From Callipepla californica brunnescens (Eukaryota; Chordata; Aves; Galliformes; Odontophoridae): a DNA stretch of 64,000 bases. The notes under the pieces were generated by a model. It saw nothing but the letters and a program-made list of their open reading frames with translations, ran no database searches and was not told where the DNA came from. The stretch covers positions 11,652,271-11,716,270 of the forward strand of contig JALIRH010000023.1 in NCBI GenBank assembly GCA_023055505.1, read 5' to 3'. Shown here piece by piece: positions 26,331 through 38,875 of the stretch; positions within the stretch are counted from its first letter, which is position 1, and each line of letters starts with the position of its first letter. Both the position numbers and the translations under genes were made by a program.

Positions 26331-26421
26331 CTCGACAGAGTGAGCAACCCACACAGTACATACCTACTGAGACCATGCTGTCTTCTTGTTCCCACTTCAC
26401 TGTTCTTCCAGTCCAAAAAGT
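26331..26421 (-). CDS. Candidate coding exon of gene B
   Basis: A 91-bp minus-strand exon with a strong acceptor (CTTGCCAACTTTTGCAG) and a good donor (CGAG/GTAACT). Two frames are open: one reads FLDWKNSEVGTRRQHGLSRY then VLCGLLTLS, the other TFWTGRTVKWEQEDSMVSVG then MYCVGCSLCR. The phase to its neighbours is not settled because the exons between 18.0 and 26.3 kb are not all found. The plus-strand frames over the same bases are shadows. Confidence 0.45.
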
Positions 26422-28090
26422 CTGCAAAAGTTGGCAAGTAATGGATTTCGCACTGCTTTAAAAAGTGGGATGAAATCTAAAGATCTCAAAATGTAACAGA
26501 ATCTGCTGCATACTGCTGCACGAGATGGTGGCTCTGACTCAAAGCTTAGGCTCTTCCTTGGTTAAAAAAAAACGAATTTATAAATTTGAGGGAGGAAAGG
26601 AATGGTATTTTAAATCTGTTAAACTGTTAAATGCTCAAAAAGAAATAAATGGTTCCATTTTTAGAACATTCAGGAAATTAGCCAATTCAGTGAGATACTG
26701 TAAAATAATTTCCCCAGTGCTGAGCAGTACTGAAGCTACAATACCAGTTCTAAGCAGACGCAATAGCACCATTTACAATTTGCAACTCTTACTATTCAGC
26801 AGTCAGGCCTGATGCCTGATTATTCTCTGTGCAGTATAAACTGTGACAGCTTAATTGGCCACGCTGTCCTCTCTGCATGCTGAGGGTTTAAAGGTGATGG
26901 GTAAAATGAGTAAATGGAGGTTTATTACAAAGAATATCATGAAATCCAGGATGATTAATGAGACAGCCACATCAACAGAAATAATAATAATCACTCTTCA
27001 ATTAATAATGAGCATTTGTCGCATAGACAGACTTTAAGACTGAAATAAGGCAATGAGGAGCCTCAGAGCTAACACAGCACTGCTTGAACCACCTACAGGG
27101 AAATAAGGAGATGACCAAAACAGCTAAGTCAAAATGCTTTGCAATCATCAACAACTCCATCTCTTTAGAAAAGAATGATAAGGACTGCTCTGAAAGAAAT
27201 GCCTCCCATTTCATTTTTTTCAACTCATGACATCAGTGACAAATGCTGGTGGTATGGCCGTAATATTAAAAATCCAGAAGTCTTAATGAAAAGTTATGCT
27301 CCAAGATCGGAAACTTGCTAGTGAGATTCTAACATCACCTTCTAACATCTCACCCTGAATTTGGCTGCCTCTCTTCGGTCAAAATTTGGCAGAAGTTATT
27401 TTTCCGACAAGGGCCATTCAAAACCACCAAACGCAGACTTCTGACGCATTTCATTTCAAAGAAAATAAAAAATGGTTTTACCGGTGTTAAAACTAAATTT
27501 TCAAAGGAAGACTGATAACCCAATTTCTGGTCAAAATTAGTATCTTCTTTTCTTGTCAGTTTACAAAGGCTAACAAAAAAAAAAAAAAAGGGATAAAGCT
27601 TGTTCCTGCAATCCAAGAACATCTGTCCCTAACGAATCAACAAAACTGCACAAGTTTTTGTACAAATCAGTGCACAATCACAGCCACAACAACAGAGGAA
27701 CTTCCTCTGCTAACCAAACACACAAAAGTGCCATGCACTTAACATGTAGTTCTTAACAAGAGAATATGTGTCCAAATCTCTCACAATGAGGTCTTCCATT
27801 CCTGCAAGTCAACGAGTATCGTTATTTGTGGTAGGAAAAAAAGAAAACATTGCCTTATTCATGCAACATGTAAGTATGTATAGATACCATCCCAATGAAT
27901 ACGACTCAGCATTATTAAAAATTTATATATATATATATAACTGCTTTATTTTCTTTGATAGTAAATTCAGTATAGTAAACATAATTGAAAGACACTTCCC
28001 CTATATTAGAGTACCAAAGCAAAATAGAACAGTAACCACACACTGCCAAGTCTTCAGCATGAGAAGACAGAGATTAGTTTAGATACACTG
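26422..28090. other. Intron of gene B
   Basis: AT-rich DNA with an A-run near 27575-27589 and a short TA repeat at about 27923-27939. No exon or element is supported. Confidence 0.5.
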
Positions 28091-28091
28091 G

Positions 28092-29112
28092 GCTACTTAT
28101 TAAGAACTGGTTGTCTGGTCGCAGCCAAAGGGCTGTGATCAGCAGTTCTGTGTCTGAGTGGAGGCCGGTCATGAGTGGTGTCCCATAAGGGTCAGTCTTG
28201 GGACCGGTGCTCTTCCATTTCTTCAACAATGACCTGGATAACGGAATCAAATGCACCCTCGGCAAGTTTGCAGACAACACCAAGCTGAGTGGCACAGCTG
28301 ATACCTTGGAGGGAAGAGAAGCCATCCAGAGGGACCTGGGCAGGATGGAGAAGAGGGTCCATGTGAACCTAATGAGGTTCAACTAGGCCAGGGCAATCCT
28401 GGGTATTCATACAGACTGGAGGAAGAACTCCCAGACAGCAGCACTGCAGAGAAGGATTGGAGGTTCAGGTGGATGAGAAGCTGGACATGAGTGAGCAGTG
28501 CGCGCTTGCAGCCCTGAGGGCCAACTACATGCTGGGCTGCATTAAAAAATGGGTGGCCAGCAGGGAGAGAGAGGTGATTGTCCCCCTCAACTCAGATTTT
28601 CGGAGGCCCCATCTGGAGTTCTTCATCCAGGCCTGCACAAGAAAGACACAGAGCTCTTGGAATAGGTCCAGAGGAGGGTCACTAAAATGATCAGAGGGCT
28701 GGAGCATCTACCCTATGAGGAAAGGTTGAGGGAACTGGGCTCATTTAGTGTGGAGAAGAGAAGGCTCCAGAGATTGTGGCCTTCCAATTCTTGAAGGGAA
28801 GCGTATAAACAAGAGGGCTAACAACTGTTTACAAGGGTTGACAGCGACAGGACAAGGAGGGGGGGATAGTTTTTAACTAAGACAGGGGAGATTTAGATTA
28901 TTAGGAGGAAGCTAACTCACAGGGTGGTGATGCACGGGAACAGACTGCCTGGAGAGGTTGTGGATGCCCCATCCCTGGAGGCATTCAAGGCCAGGCTGGA
29001 TGTAGCTCTGGGCAGCCTGGTCCACTGGCTGGAACCCTGCCCATGGTAAGGTGGTTGAAACTACATGATCTTTGAGGTCCTTTTCAACCCAGGCCATTAT
29101 ATGAGTCTGTGA
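28092..29112 (+). mobile_element. CR1 LINE, 5'-truncated, plus strand
   Basis: A roughly 1-kb CR1 copy running left to right. It starts within the RT region (aagaactggttgtctggtc, then 'ggaccggtgctcttcc') and includes the ACAACACCAAGCTGAGTGG block and the leu-rich C-terminal block (tatgaggaaaggttgaggga). It ends with the canonical tail (ccttttcaacccaggccatt). Frames are broken by indels and stops. It is inserted in a gene B intron, opposite in orientation to the gene. Confidence 0.92.
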
Positions 29113-30643
29113 CTGGTTTCTGACTGTGGACTGTGAAGCAGTTCCTGTCACAATGGTGAAGTACCTGCTAATTTTAAAGCTCCTAGGTTTTCCCAATAAT
29201 CCAGTCCATGATTCTTCAACAACTGCAAAAAGGCTGTTTTTATTTGGTGGTTTATTATTATTTTTTTCCTGAAACAAATATTTCTAGATGAAATGCACAT
29301 CCGGACATGTGAACTCACAAATGTTCTTTCCATGTCTCCACCACAGGTTCAGCAGACCCTGCTCAAAGCAGTACATGCTAATGGCAAACTGTCACAGATA
29401 ACATCCACCATTATATCACTGCTTTTTCTTGTGGAATGTGTCACATGCACTGGGAATTCGTGAACAGAGCTTCATTTAGTAAGTGGAAGATTTAGCCTCC
29501 TAAGGACAAAAAGGAACAAGTGGACATAATGATGATGAAACTTACAAGCCAGACACTGATGGATGAAAAGGAAATATAAAAAAGAGGATTAGATCCCCAT
29601 CACATACAACCCAAACGCACTGAAAACATACAGTACACACAGCAAAGCATGAACAGGTACACCAGACACAGTATGAAATGTATATACGAGACCACCTTAC
29701 ACACCTTGGTTGGACTAGATGATCTTGTAGGTCCTTTCCAACCTAATGAATCTATGAATCTATGAACCTTGCCACAATCATGTCCCATGTGCAGGTGAGT
29801 CTGAAAGATGACAATCCCATCACTCCTTACAAGAAGAAATTCAATATGAACATGCTACACTTGACGACAGGAAAATAAAAACATTACAGGCACACAGGAA
29901 GGCTTCCTCTCAGCTATCTGGGACAGAGACTGAAAGAACCTAGATTAAAGATAATACTGGAAATACAAATGAAAGCACTTCTACCACCAAGTCCCTAAAC
30001 AAAACTGGAAACAATACTGCTGCCATCTCATAAAAAGCAAGGTGACATCAGTAATCTTCACTGCAGTCTTGCTTCAGGCATTCAAATGCTCCCTTACAAG
30101 TGACGGTGTCGAGAATCTCATCAGTTCTGTGTCAGTGCTTAGTAAGCTACGAACATCAATAAGAAAAGATCTGGGAACCATTAAAAGGAGAATTCAGAAA
30201 CCACTGCCTGTGAAGAAAGCACATCACATAGTAGTACTTTCAGAAGACTTACTACTTGCACAATAAAAACGTGGCTGATTAAAAAAGAAGTTCACCTTCC
30301 ATAATTATTTTCTTTAATGGCTGCAGCCACAGGATCTCAGGCTGCCCTTAGAGGATACAGTAAAAAAAGATAAAGACTTCAGAAACGATGACAATCTGAA
30401 TATACAAAGTACAAGAACAGGTATTTTTTATACTGTATGCCAAGCCCTCTTTATGTATTCAGCATTTGTAAATATCACAGCAAATATGAGAAAATTCAAA
30501 TCACTGGCATGCTGCATCATCACAATGTATCAGATGCAATTACACACTGTCACTACCCCATTTCCCTCCTCCAAATACAGTGTAAATTTTAAAGAGCAAC
30601 TACAGATGCCAGCAGTGAAAATCATGTGTAGATAATTACCTAC
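29113..30643. other. Intron of gene B with small CR1 relics
   Basis: Intron-like DNA. A CR1 tail lies at 29700-29766. No exon can be supported in this stretch. Confidence 0.5.
29700..29766 (+). repeat. CR1 LINE 3' tail
   Basis: It reads ttggttggactagatgatct, then tgtaggtcctttccaaccta, followed by a tandem tail of atgaatct units. Nearly the same tail sits at 61357-61411, so both probably come from one CR1 subfamily. Confidence 0.75.
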
Positions 30644-30705
30644 CTGAGCATAATCACTACTCCAATTACTTAAGTCAATAATAATGGTAAAATTTGCTGT
30701 TGATT
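30644..30705 (-). CDS. Coding exon of gene B
   Basis: A 62-bp minus-strand exon with a strong acceptor (AGTTCTCTCTTCAG) and a strong donor (CTCAG/GTAGGT). After two carried bases it reads exactly 20 codons, STANFTIIIDLSNWSSDYAQ, ending in phase 0. The immediately upstream intron contains a short CR1-like tail (30731-30790). Function is unknown. Confidence 0.65.
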
Positions 30706-30730
30706 CTGAAGAGAGAACTATTGGTGGACA

Positions 30731-30790
30731 GTTGTACTGGATGATCTTGTAGGCTTTTTCCATCCTTGGTGATTCTACAATTCTGTGAAA
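30731..30790 (+). repeat. CR1 LINE 3' tail relic
   Basis: A short match to the CR1 terminus: gtactggatgatcttgtagg, then cttggtgattctacaattctgtga. It lies just 26 bp upstream of a gene B exon (minus sense), so it occupies the intron beside the acceptor. Confidence 0.6.
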
Positions 30791-32094
30791 CCATTTACAA
30801 AACTGTACCATGGCAGTACTCGCGAGGCTTTGGAAAGAGCTAGTTTTACCATGGTGAAGACAGAATTACACACAACTGAAAGTTTCACACTCTTTTTTCT
30901 GAATAACCTCTCCCTGTCACCGAGCTGACACAAGCTCCTCTGAAAGGAACTGGACCTGTGCTTCTCTGCATTGTCAGCACCCCAATCTCTCCTCTTAGGG
31001 AAAAATAAAATTAACTAGACCCCTCCCTTCCCCTTGTTCTCTCCCACACCACATTACTTCCCACCTCATCTTTCAAGCTCTGCAGCTAGACTGACAGACC
31101 ACAAAACCTGACCCTGTTTACACTGCACGACAAGGCCTGTGGTTCAGTTGGTGGCATCAGTGGAAAACCCTTGTGCAACTGGGCTTCCTCCCAGCTTCCA
31201 ATGAAACTGCAGACATAAATCCCTGTTTTGCATGCAGACTCTTTACTACAGAGTCCCTCTACTCAAACCCACCAGTGTTTCAAACAACTTGACTGCATGT
31301 CACCTCCTAGAGATTTAGAAGACCTGATGACAGCCTGTTTACAAACGTGTCTTCGTGCCATGACATTCACACACAGACAAAGTGGATTTCATTGAATACT
31401 GACTTGGATTCACTAAAACACTGCATTTTATCTGGATTATCCAGCGTGACCACTATTCAGCACCCTATTATGGCTAAAAACCCAACCCAGAAAAGCAGTC
31501 CCTGAGGCTTGTGTGATCCTACACCATAATAACAATGTTAGATATCGCAAAAAGCCTTAAAGCAGATTTCCATCAAGAATCACAGAAAGGTGAAGTCCTC
31601 AATAGGTGGTGTAAGCAAAGGGACTGCAAAAGTGCACCCAGATGCAGAAGCTCCATCTTTCAGGGGTGTATATGGGGCTTTTATGCCCAGAGCCTTAATA
31701 AGAGAGACATAGAACATTACAAAACAAAATAATAAGTTTTTTTTTTTTTCCACGCACTTTCACCTTGCTGTCCATTTAAATGCCAACAGAATGAAAACAT
31801 ATCTTCCTCTTTCTCGTATCACAAAAAATCCTGATCATAACCCTGTGAACTCCTTTCCTTTGATTCCAGATGTAAGAGACCTTCAAAAGAACAACACATA
31901 ACTCTTCAGTGCTTCGATAATCTTTTAATATGTACTTTTTCCACATTGCTATTCAGTTCAAAATGCTTCTGTCCACCTCAAAGGACAATCCTTCCTACTG
32001 GTGTTTAGACAGACCTCCTCTGAGAAATGTTCTGTTATTCACCGGCTAAGGACTATTATTAAGAACAAGATTCCAGAAACATCTGCAGTCTCAC
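30791..32094. other. Intron of gene B
   Basis: No certain exon. Phase logic requires at least one more exon here, because the 32095 exon ends in phase 0 while the 30644 exon expects one carried base. A 26-bp candidate at about 30837-30862 (minus strand) has good borders but the wrong phase. A T-run lies at 31738-31750. Confidence 0.45.
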
Positions 32095-32192
32095 CGCCAG
32101 TGCACCAGCAGACATGACACAACGTCCCACATCACTGAGGTAACTCAGAGGCACTTCGTTCACCAGTGCCACCCTCAGACCCAGTATAAGCA
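32095..32192 (-). CDS. Coding exon of gene B
   Basis: A 98-bp minus-strand exon (two carried bases plus 32 codons) with donor CTGGCG/GTGAGA and acceptor GTGAGTGCTTCAG. The peptide begins LILGLRVALVNEVPLSYLSD and ends VGRCVMSAGALA. Its GC-richer third positions stand out from the AT-rich introns. The two carried bases join in frame with the single base left by the 33496-33536 exon. The segment is hydrophobic but interrupted by Arg and Glu, so it is more likely a buried helix than a membrane segment. Confidence 0.65.
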
Positions 32193-33495
32193 CTGAAGCA
32201 CTCACTGACAGTATATTCCGTAATTATTTTTAGGAAGATCAACTTGTTTATTTCCTTGAGCCAAAAATTTTGTTCAATTGGTATCTTGGCTGCAAACCAC
32301 TGGCCAAAATAATGAGATCAATAGTTGACTAGAAATAATAGTTATTTTCAATGAAGTAGTTGATTTGTAACCAGAACATTCTGATGAACTGCACACTTTA
32401 GTATTAAATGCATCTAACTGCTGACACACACACGTGCCTTCTGTAGTCTTAATTACAGCTACATTTACATTTAAAACCAGTTTGGCCTGATTTGAAATAC
32501 TGTCATTCAGCCTTCATAGTTTTCTTAAATAAAGAAATAAAAAGTCATCCAAGTGTGTGTTAAGCTAATTAACTGCTCAAGTATTTCCTCCCAGTGAGGA
32601 AGGAAAGAAGAGTGAACTCTCTCAGACTGCTTTCATCTACAGATGAAACTGCTGAACCTAAAGCCAGCACCACCCAAAGAGGCTGGCTGCTCACTGCAAC
32701 AGGTGAAAACTGTGTGACCGGTGTGACATTTCAAACAAAACCTAAATCACCCAGACACTGCCAGACCAGACAATGTTATGCTGACGTCTAGAAAGCCCAG
32801 ATGCTGGAGCTGAGCAAACCACCACCACTAGGCACAGAGCAGCTCCCGACCTGCTCTGAGGGCAGGCAGGTGTCTCAGCCACCTTTCCTGTTCCCCTTGC
32901 AGCCTGAGCACCTTTTTGTTAGGAAGAACCTGTCAAGGACTATGGGATTTGCTTATTGTTACATTCTTATGAAATGAAATTAAGCATGTCAAAATCTGAA
33001 TGATGTCATGGCAATCTTGTAAGTGGATTACGTTAATCATTTATCAGCAAGGCAAGATAATAACTGAGCGAGAGCAGAACCTGGAGTTTATCCTTACTTA
33101 TCACTCCAAGACAAAGGCTACAACAGCAGAGAATATCAGAAACACAAATAACGTGCATGAAGAGGATTTTTAAAATGTCCACTTAGATGTACTTGAAATC
33201 ACACAGCCACAGATTCTTTTTACACAGGATCTTCTATTTAACACAAACTATTATAGGACTTCTCTTAACTGGCTAAAAGGTAACTGCAAAACACACAATT
33301 AAGAGGAAAACATAAGTCTTTAATTAAAAAAAAAAAAAAAAGAACAAATTTTCAACACATTACAACATAACTGAAAACAAAAATGTTTCCTGAACTTTGG
33401 GAGGTTATTTCCTCGCCTCTCGTAGTCTTTTAAGTCCAATTTTAAAAAAGCAGGTGACTTTCACATGACCAGACAAGGTAAGACAGGAAATATAC
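32193..33495. other. Intron of gene B
   Basis: Intron-like sequence with an A-run at 33327-33341. Nothing else is supported. Confidence 0.5.
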
Positions 33496-33536
33496 CTGAG
33501 TGACAGCCCACACAGAACAAATGCAATAGGATGGAC
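33496..33536 (-). CDS. Small coding exon of gene B
   Basis: A 41-bp minus-strand exon with a strong acceptor (GGCACTGTTTTCCAG) and an acceptable donor (CACTCAG/GTATAT). All three frames are open. The frame compatible with the 32095-32192 exon carries one base, reads SILLHLFCVGCHS and leaves one base. The joined junction then reads HSVLILGLRVAL without interruption. Confidence 0.5.
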
Positions 33537-36500
33537 CTGGAAAACAGTGCCAAGGCAAGGTGATCTCTGTTTCCTAAACGAAGTGAGCATTCTCTGCAGC
33601 AGCCCAGTGCCCAACAGCAGCAGCTGAGCCAGCAGCATGCCGCAGGGCCTGCTCAGAGAAAGCCTGAACTCAGCAGCACAGCCTCCTGCTCACTGGCTGC
33701 AAGCTAACCCTTCTGCACACTGCTGTTATTTCTGAATCCCCGAGAGAAGCAGCACCTCAATTTAAATTTCAGACATGAGCAAGCCAAGCCCTACACAGAA
33801 TGTGTGCGCACCTTCTGTCTCAGTCACCCGGTTTGAGCAGAGTTTAGATCAGATGACGTTCAGGGATCCTTTCCAGCTTGTATTACTCCTATGATCATAA
33901 AAGAGCTGGCACAAGAAAGCTGTTAAGAAAAGAACAAGAAACCCACAGATCCCCACACACATCCCATAGACAGCGCCAACTTCCCATCCCAGCAGTGGAG
34001 ACAGCACCCACTCTCCCCAAACCCATTGTGTCAGGCAATGTACTGAACACAACTGGTTCTGTCCACTTACTGGATCTAAAGTGTGTTACTGGAAGCATTA
34101 TTTTAGCCCAGGGAAGACCCAGACCTAGACCTTTGCTTGCTTCTTCCTCACCCATCAGTGGCCAGATATTTTTACGACATGTCTGTCAGTTCATTTTTCA
34201 CAAATGCTTTTCTAATTTAAGTTCATTTGGAGGGTTGGGCTTGATGATCTCTTGAGGTCCTTTCCAACCCTCACGATTCTGTGATTGTATGTGATTCTGT
34301 TTAAGACCACAGAAGCAGCACAATTTCAAACCTCATCAAAGTCCCATCAGAATATACATTACACAAATGCACAGTGATAGTAATGCTGTTATCTCAAATT
34401 GCCACTCATAGATCAGAATGAGTTACAAAAAAAACAACAACCATGAATAAAACCTAGAGATATTAAAAAAAAAAAAATCCCATTTGTATGCCTTTTAAAT
34501 TTTCCATTATGTCCTGATGATTTCTCCTCCTCCTCATTTACAAACACCCTATGCTACCCAGTGCCTAAGCTCCTGCTCACCCTAACACCCACCGTTCTTT
34601 GAGTGCAATGTCTGTCAGGAAAAAAAACCTGAATGGCCACCATCAAAAGTGGAGAATCAGAAACCTTTTGTCTTATCTGCAAAAACAAAAATAACAGCAA
34701 AGAAAATAATTTATCCAAGTCAATTCAGGCCGTATTTTCTTTCTCTCCTAGGTACAAATCTACACAGAAAGTATTTCTTTCCCTTTGTGTACATTATGAG
34801 CACGGGAAAAATAAGTAAAAGAGAGTTAATTTAGGGTAATTGCTCAATTGATCTTGGCAGCAGATGGCCAAGTTTTATTGACTCCATGGTTCTGCTATCC
34901 TGATATTTTCTCGATCTGTGCCTATCATTTAGTCTTGTAAGTCTGAATATCACATGCTGCAGGGATGCAGCATGAAGGATGCCTCTGTGGCAAAAAGGAT
35001 GCCACAGAGGTTCAGAAAACATTAGTTAAGTTGGAAAAATAAATTAGCTCCACAAGCATTCGGCCAAAAAATCCAAGGATGTGCTGTGGCATCCTTGGAA
35101 TCTGCCAAGTTTACCAACAGATTTTCTACGATGCCTCTCACTCAGAACTTTTCTTCGCACATATGATGAGGTGGCCATCAGCTTACAGAGAGTAAATTTT
35201 ATTGAGTTGTTCATTAAAAATATAATACAAACAATACTTAATTGCTGGTTTATGAGCAAGACTTGATAGACCAAACAGATCATCTAAGAACATACAACAG
35301 TATGGAGCAAGGGCACGGATCTAAAAAAGACAACATTTCATATATTTTAAACATTCTGAATTGCACAGAGTTCACAGATCATCTCTTGCTGGGCTACAGG
35401 AAAACCAGAATTTCCTACTGTGGTCTACCTCACCTACAGTTTTCATTGCTTTAAATACCCGTAACCCATTTCTTTCACTAGTTTCCTTTCTGATGTAGGA
35501 AATCCCACTGCTTATCAGCAAACAGTTCTTCATACAGTCCTACTAGATGATGAAAAATTCTTAACTGTAGTGTCTGAAATTACACAGACCTCCATCTAGG
35601 GAATACCTTTTAGGATACTAAATGAGATGGACTAGGTGAATATAACACAGCTGCACCCTGTTTCCCAACAGCATCTCCCTACAGGCTCCTTGGAAACCAG
35701 ACTCCCATTTCCTCATTGCTTACATCAGGATGAACCCTTCCCCAAAAAAAGGAGTCTGGCCTGCAGCCCTGGAGCACCCTGAGCACATCCTCTGCCACCT
35801 GCAACTGCTCCTTGTTTCAGTTCCCGTAAATATGGCAAGTTCTGATTGGAATTAGGACAGAGATCACTAAAATGGCTGTCTTAGTGAAAGCAGCAAATAA
35901 AAATTGTATCTCAGACTCTTCAAGTAAAACAACAAACATATGACTTTTTTTTGTTTGTTTGTTTTGTTTACTGGTTAATAACACAGTCTCATGCAGTGGA
36001 AACAGAAAAACACCATCACACTTCTCTGAGCAGCTGGCTCATCAAATCAGTCAATAGCATGAAGCAAAACAATCAATCTGTTCTTCAAAAACCTCAAACC
36101 CTTATACAATATGTAATACATACAATCTGTTAGAAATAATGAGTAGAGGATTGCTTGCACGATCTCTGACAAAGTAGAAATTCTTCATCTTCAGTAAAAT
36201 GTGGAAACCACATTTAAAAATGCATTACCAGAACATCAATGCTTGACTTAAATCAACAGTAATAGGATCTCGTACAAAGTTAAGCCTCGGTTAATCAAGC
36301 TGCATTGCCTATGGACAATGTTTATTACACCATCTGAAATGCCTCTATTTTAATTTTTGGGGGGGTGAAGGAGAGGGGAACAGAAAAGATCTGATTCTTC
36401 TAATTCATAATCTAGTATAAATCCAGAACAGCCACTGCCAATAGGCATCAATGCACGTGCTGAGCAAAGATATGCCGAATATGATCTTCGGATGTTGAAG

Positions 36501-36951
36501 CAAACAGAAGCAGAAAGTATGAGCATTATGCTTCAGTGTTCCTTCATCCTGTCTGCTTGATGACTCCAAAGCTTACCATATTTTTTTTAAGGGACTGCTA
36601 GTTTGGATTCTAATGCTTAAAGGATACAGATGCAGCAACACCCCAAGGCCAACCTTCCCAGACAACATTTACTGCACCGTTTCCCTGTCTTGTTTGCCAC
36701 AAATACTAACGCACTCTGAGACAACCTCAAACCATATAACTAAAATACTGCACATGAGCACTCACACTGACCTATGAAAAACACAAAACAAGAAGCTGAG
36801 CAAATATTGCATCTGTTTGTATCTGCATGTCTTTCACGTGGTTCCAGAGCTGGCAGGCACCACTCGTAAGAAGTAAAAGGTAACTGTGCCTTAAAGGTGG
36901 GCACAGCTGTCATGATGCAGGCTTCCTGACTTAAAGAACGTGAACACTTAC
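33537..36951. other. Intron of gene B
   Basis: No supported exon. A CR1 tail lies at 34218-34303, with a second, poorer tail-like stretch at 33838-33898. An AT-rich stretch with an A-run lies at 34465-34478. Confidence 0.5.
34218..34303 (+). repeat. CR1 LINE 3'-end relic
   Basis: It reads ggagggttgggcttgatgat, then ctcttgaggtcctttccaac, then cacgattctgtgattgtatg. This is the last ~85 bp of a CR1 with its octamer-like tail. There is no upstream CR1 sequence. Confidence 0.75.
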
Positions 36952-37049
36952 ATGACTGTGACTCAAAATGGTACCAACGTAATCAGAAGCCAATTCCTTG
37001 CCCAACGAAAATGCATTTATAACCAAAGGGCCAATCTGTGCTTTATCTT
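36952..37049 (-). CDS. First clearly coding exon of gene B
   Basis: Minus-strand exon with a perfect donor (GTCAT/GTAAGT). The peptide is DKAQIGPLVINAFSLGKELA then SDYVGTILSHSH, ending in phase 0. The acceptor is uncertain: TCTTCTTATAAGCCTGAG is the best, giving a 98-bp exon with two carried bases. An in-frame TGA lies just upstream, so the exon cannot extend much further. It is about 0.6 kb from the CpG island and is probably near the N-terminus. The plus-strand frames here are shadows. Confidence 0.6.
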
Positions 37050-37579
37050 CTCAGGCTTATAAGAAGACAGCCCTGTGTCTAACTGAAAAGCATTTATACT
37101 TTAATGCGAGACAAATGCCTCAAGGTGCAAGTGCCTAAGAAAAACTTAGGCCAATAAACTGCACAACCTGTACAACACAGCCGACCTTGAGCTGCCATTA
37201 CTTGATGAAAATCAGTTTAGCCTCCAGGCTCGCAGATCACCCAATCTTGGGTCATACTGTTCCATGGGCGGGAAGCTGCTTTTTGCACCGTTACACATTT
37301 CAGCCACTGAACGTGCAAAGTGCTCTTCCCAAAGCGCATCAGGATGATGCATTTTGTGCTCTTGTCTCTTCTGTGGTCTCCCACTACAGCTTGCACGATG
37401 CTCAATTTCTGCGTATAAACACGCACTGATGCACTGCAGAACCTTCTGCCACCCATCACCTTCACGCACTGAGCTGCCGGGCAGCTCCTCCCCATCCCGA
37501 TACAGCGAAAGGTAAACGTGTGCCTGTTTTTTGGTTCCCTGCTTATCACTAACGTGTAACACAGCTGGAGGACGAGCAC

Positions 37580-38600
37580 GTTCCCTGTCAGTGCCCTCAT
37601 CTAGGAAAACGGGGCGCCGCAGCCTGTTTGAGCCACGGGGCCGCAGAGGCAGGTGCAGCCGGCTCGGCTTTGACAGCAATGCAGCAGAAGCTGAGGTACA
37701 GTGACGGGGATATTGTGCAGGGCACGCTGCTGGGGACCCGCAGGCCGCATCGGCGAAACCGCAGCGGCCCCGGGCGAGCTCCCGACGTCGGGCAGCCCGC
37801 GGTGGGCGCGCAGCAGGGAGCAGCAGCGCTGCAGCCCGGCCTGCCCTACAGCCACAGCCGCTCACAAACCGACCGCCATCCTACGGCCCCGCAGCGGGGA
37901 CGGCAAAAAAAAAAACCGCTGCAGCTCACCGAGCCCCGAGGCTCCCGCATCTCTTACGAGGCAGCTTCATCTACGACGGCGGCAGCACAGCCCTTCCCGG
38001 ACCGACCCTACTAACACTGATCCTTCCAGAAGGAGCCGCAGCGCACGGGGCCACCGCAGCCCCGCCATGTCCGGGCCCACCGCGTCCCCGCGGCCGCCGC
38101 AGCCCGCCCGCATCTCCCCGCCGCCGGCCGCGGGGCCGGCTCCGCGGCTCGGCCCGAGCGGCAGTAGCAGCAGCCGGCCCGCGCTCGCCCGCCCCGCGCC
38201 GCGCCGCGCCGCGCCGCACCTCTCCCGCCGCTCCTCGCCCCGCCGGTCCGGCCCCTCCGCACCTGGTGCGGGTCCGCGCCGCCTCCTCACCACGCGGGGC
38301 GGCTCCGGCGGAGCTGGCGGCGCGGCGCGGGGCGGACAGCCCGGCAGGCAGCCTCTCCTCCCGCCACCATCTTCCTCCGGCCGCCGCCCCCGCCGCCAGC
38401 GCCGCACGGCACGGCCCCTCCCGCCGCTCCGCTCCGCGCCGCCCTTCGCGTCAGCGCGGCCGCCGCCGCCCTCCAGGTCCCGCGGCGTTGCGGGGCGGTG
38501 CCGCCATCACGGACCGCGCCGGTGAGAGGCGAGGAGATGGCGGCCGCCGGGCCGGGCCTCCCCGGAGCTGCTGTGCTCTGTGCTGTGAGCGCACCGAAGG
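37580..38600. promoter_or_regulatory. CpG island, probable bidirectional promoter
   Basis: About 1 kb of very GC- and CpG-rich sequence in an otherwise AT-rich window. It contains tandem GC-box-like motifs (ccccgccg, cgccccgccgg) and a repeated CGCGC tract at 38195-38216 (gccccgcgccgcgccgcgcc). Gene B exons lie to the left on the minus strand. To the right lie plus-strand donors (GCCG/GTGAGA at 38521-38522 and TGCT/GTGAGC at 38584-38585) and a possible ATG at 38537. This geometry suggests a head-to-head gene pair. The long GC-rich open frames on both strands follow from the lack of AT-rich stop codons and are not evidence of coding. Confidence 0.75.
38537..38584 (+). CDS. Possible first coding exon of a plus-strand gene
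   Basis: An ATG in good context (gaggagATGg) begins 16 codons reading MAAAGPGLPGAAVLCA, ending exactly at a strong donor (GCT/GTGAGC). The Ala/Gly-rich start is typical of CpG-island first exons. However, the phase (0) does not match the next readable plus-strand exon at 44742, which needs two carried bases. Either an exon is missing or the upstream donor at 38522 is used and the start codon lies in a later exon. Confidence 0.3.
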
Positions 38601-38875
38601 ACCCCAGAGTTCATGCAGCTCACGGCTACGCAGCTCTCTCTTTTGTCTAGATCTCTACAAGGTCACTATACACTTGATGGAGTCGAGTACTCAGCCAGAC
38701 ACCACGTCTGTTGTGCCGGCTGTAAGCAGCAGCTGTAACTGCTTCCGCAAGTCACTGCACCCGTGCTTTACAGTGATTGCACTTAACACAGAGAGAGCAC
38801 TGAAGTCCCTGAGGTGATGTCTCACGTGTGTGGTGTTCAAAGCAATATGGCTAGATGGTAATGACTAAAATAAAT

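Noticed and set aside
37212..38817. Long open frames on both strands of the CpG island (up to 274 codons)
   Set aside because: GC-rich DNA lacks stop codons by composition. The translations are Arg/Pro/Ala-rich and the frames overlap on both strands.
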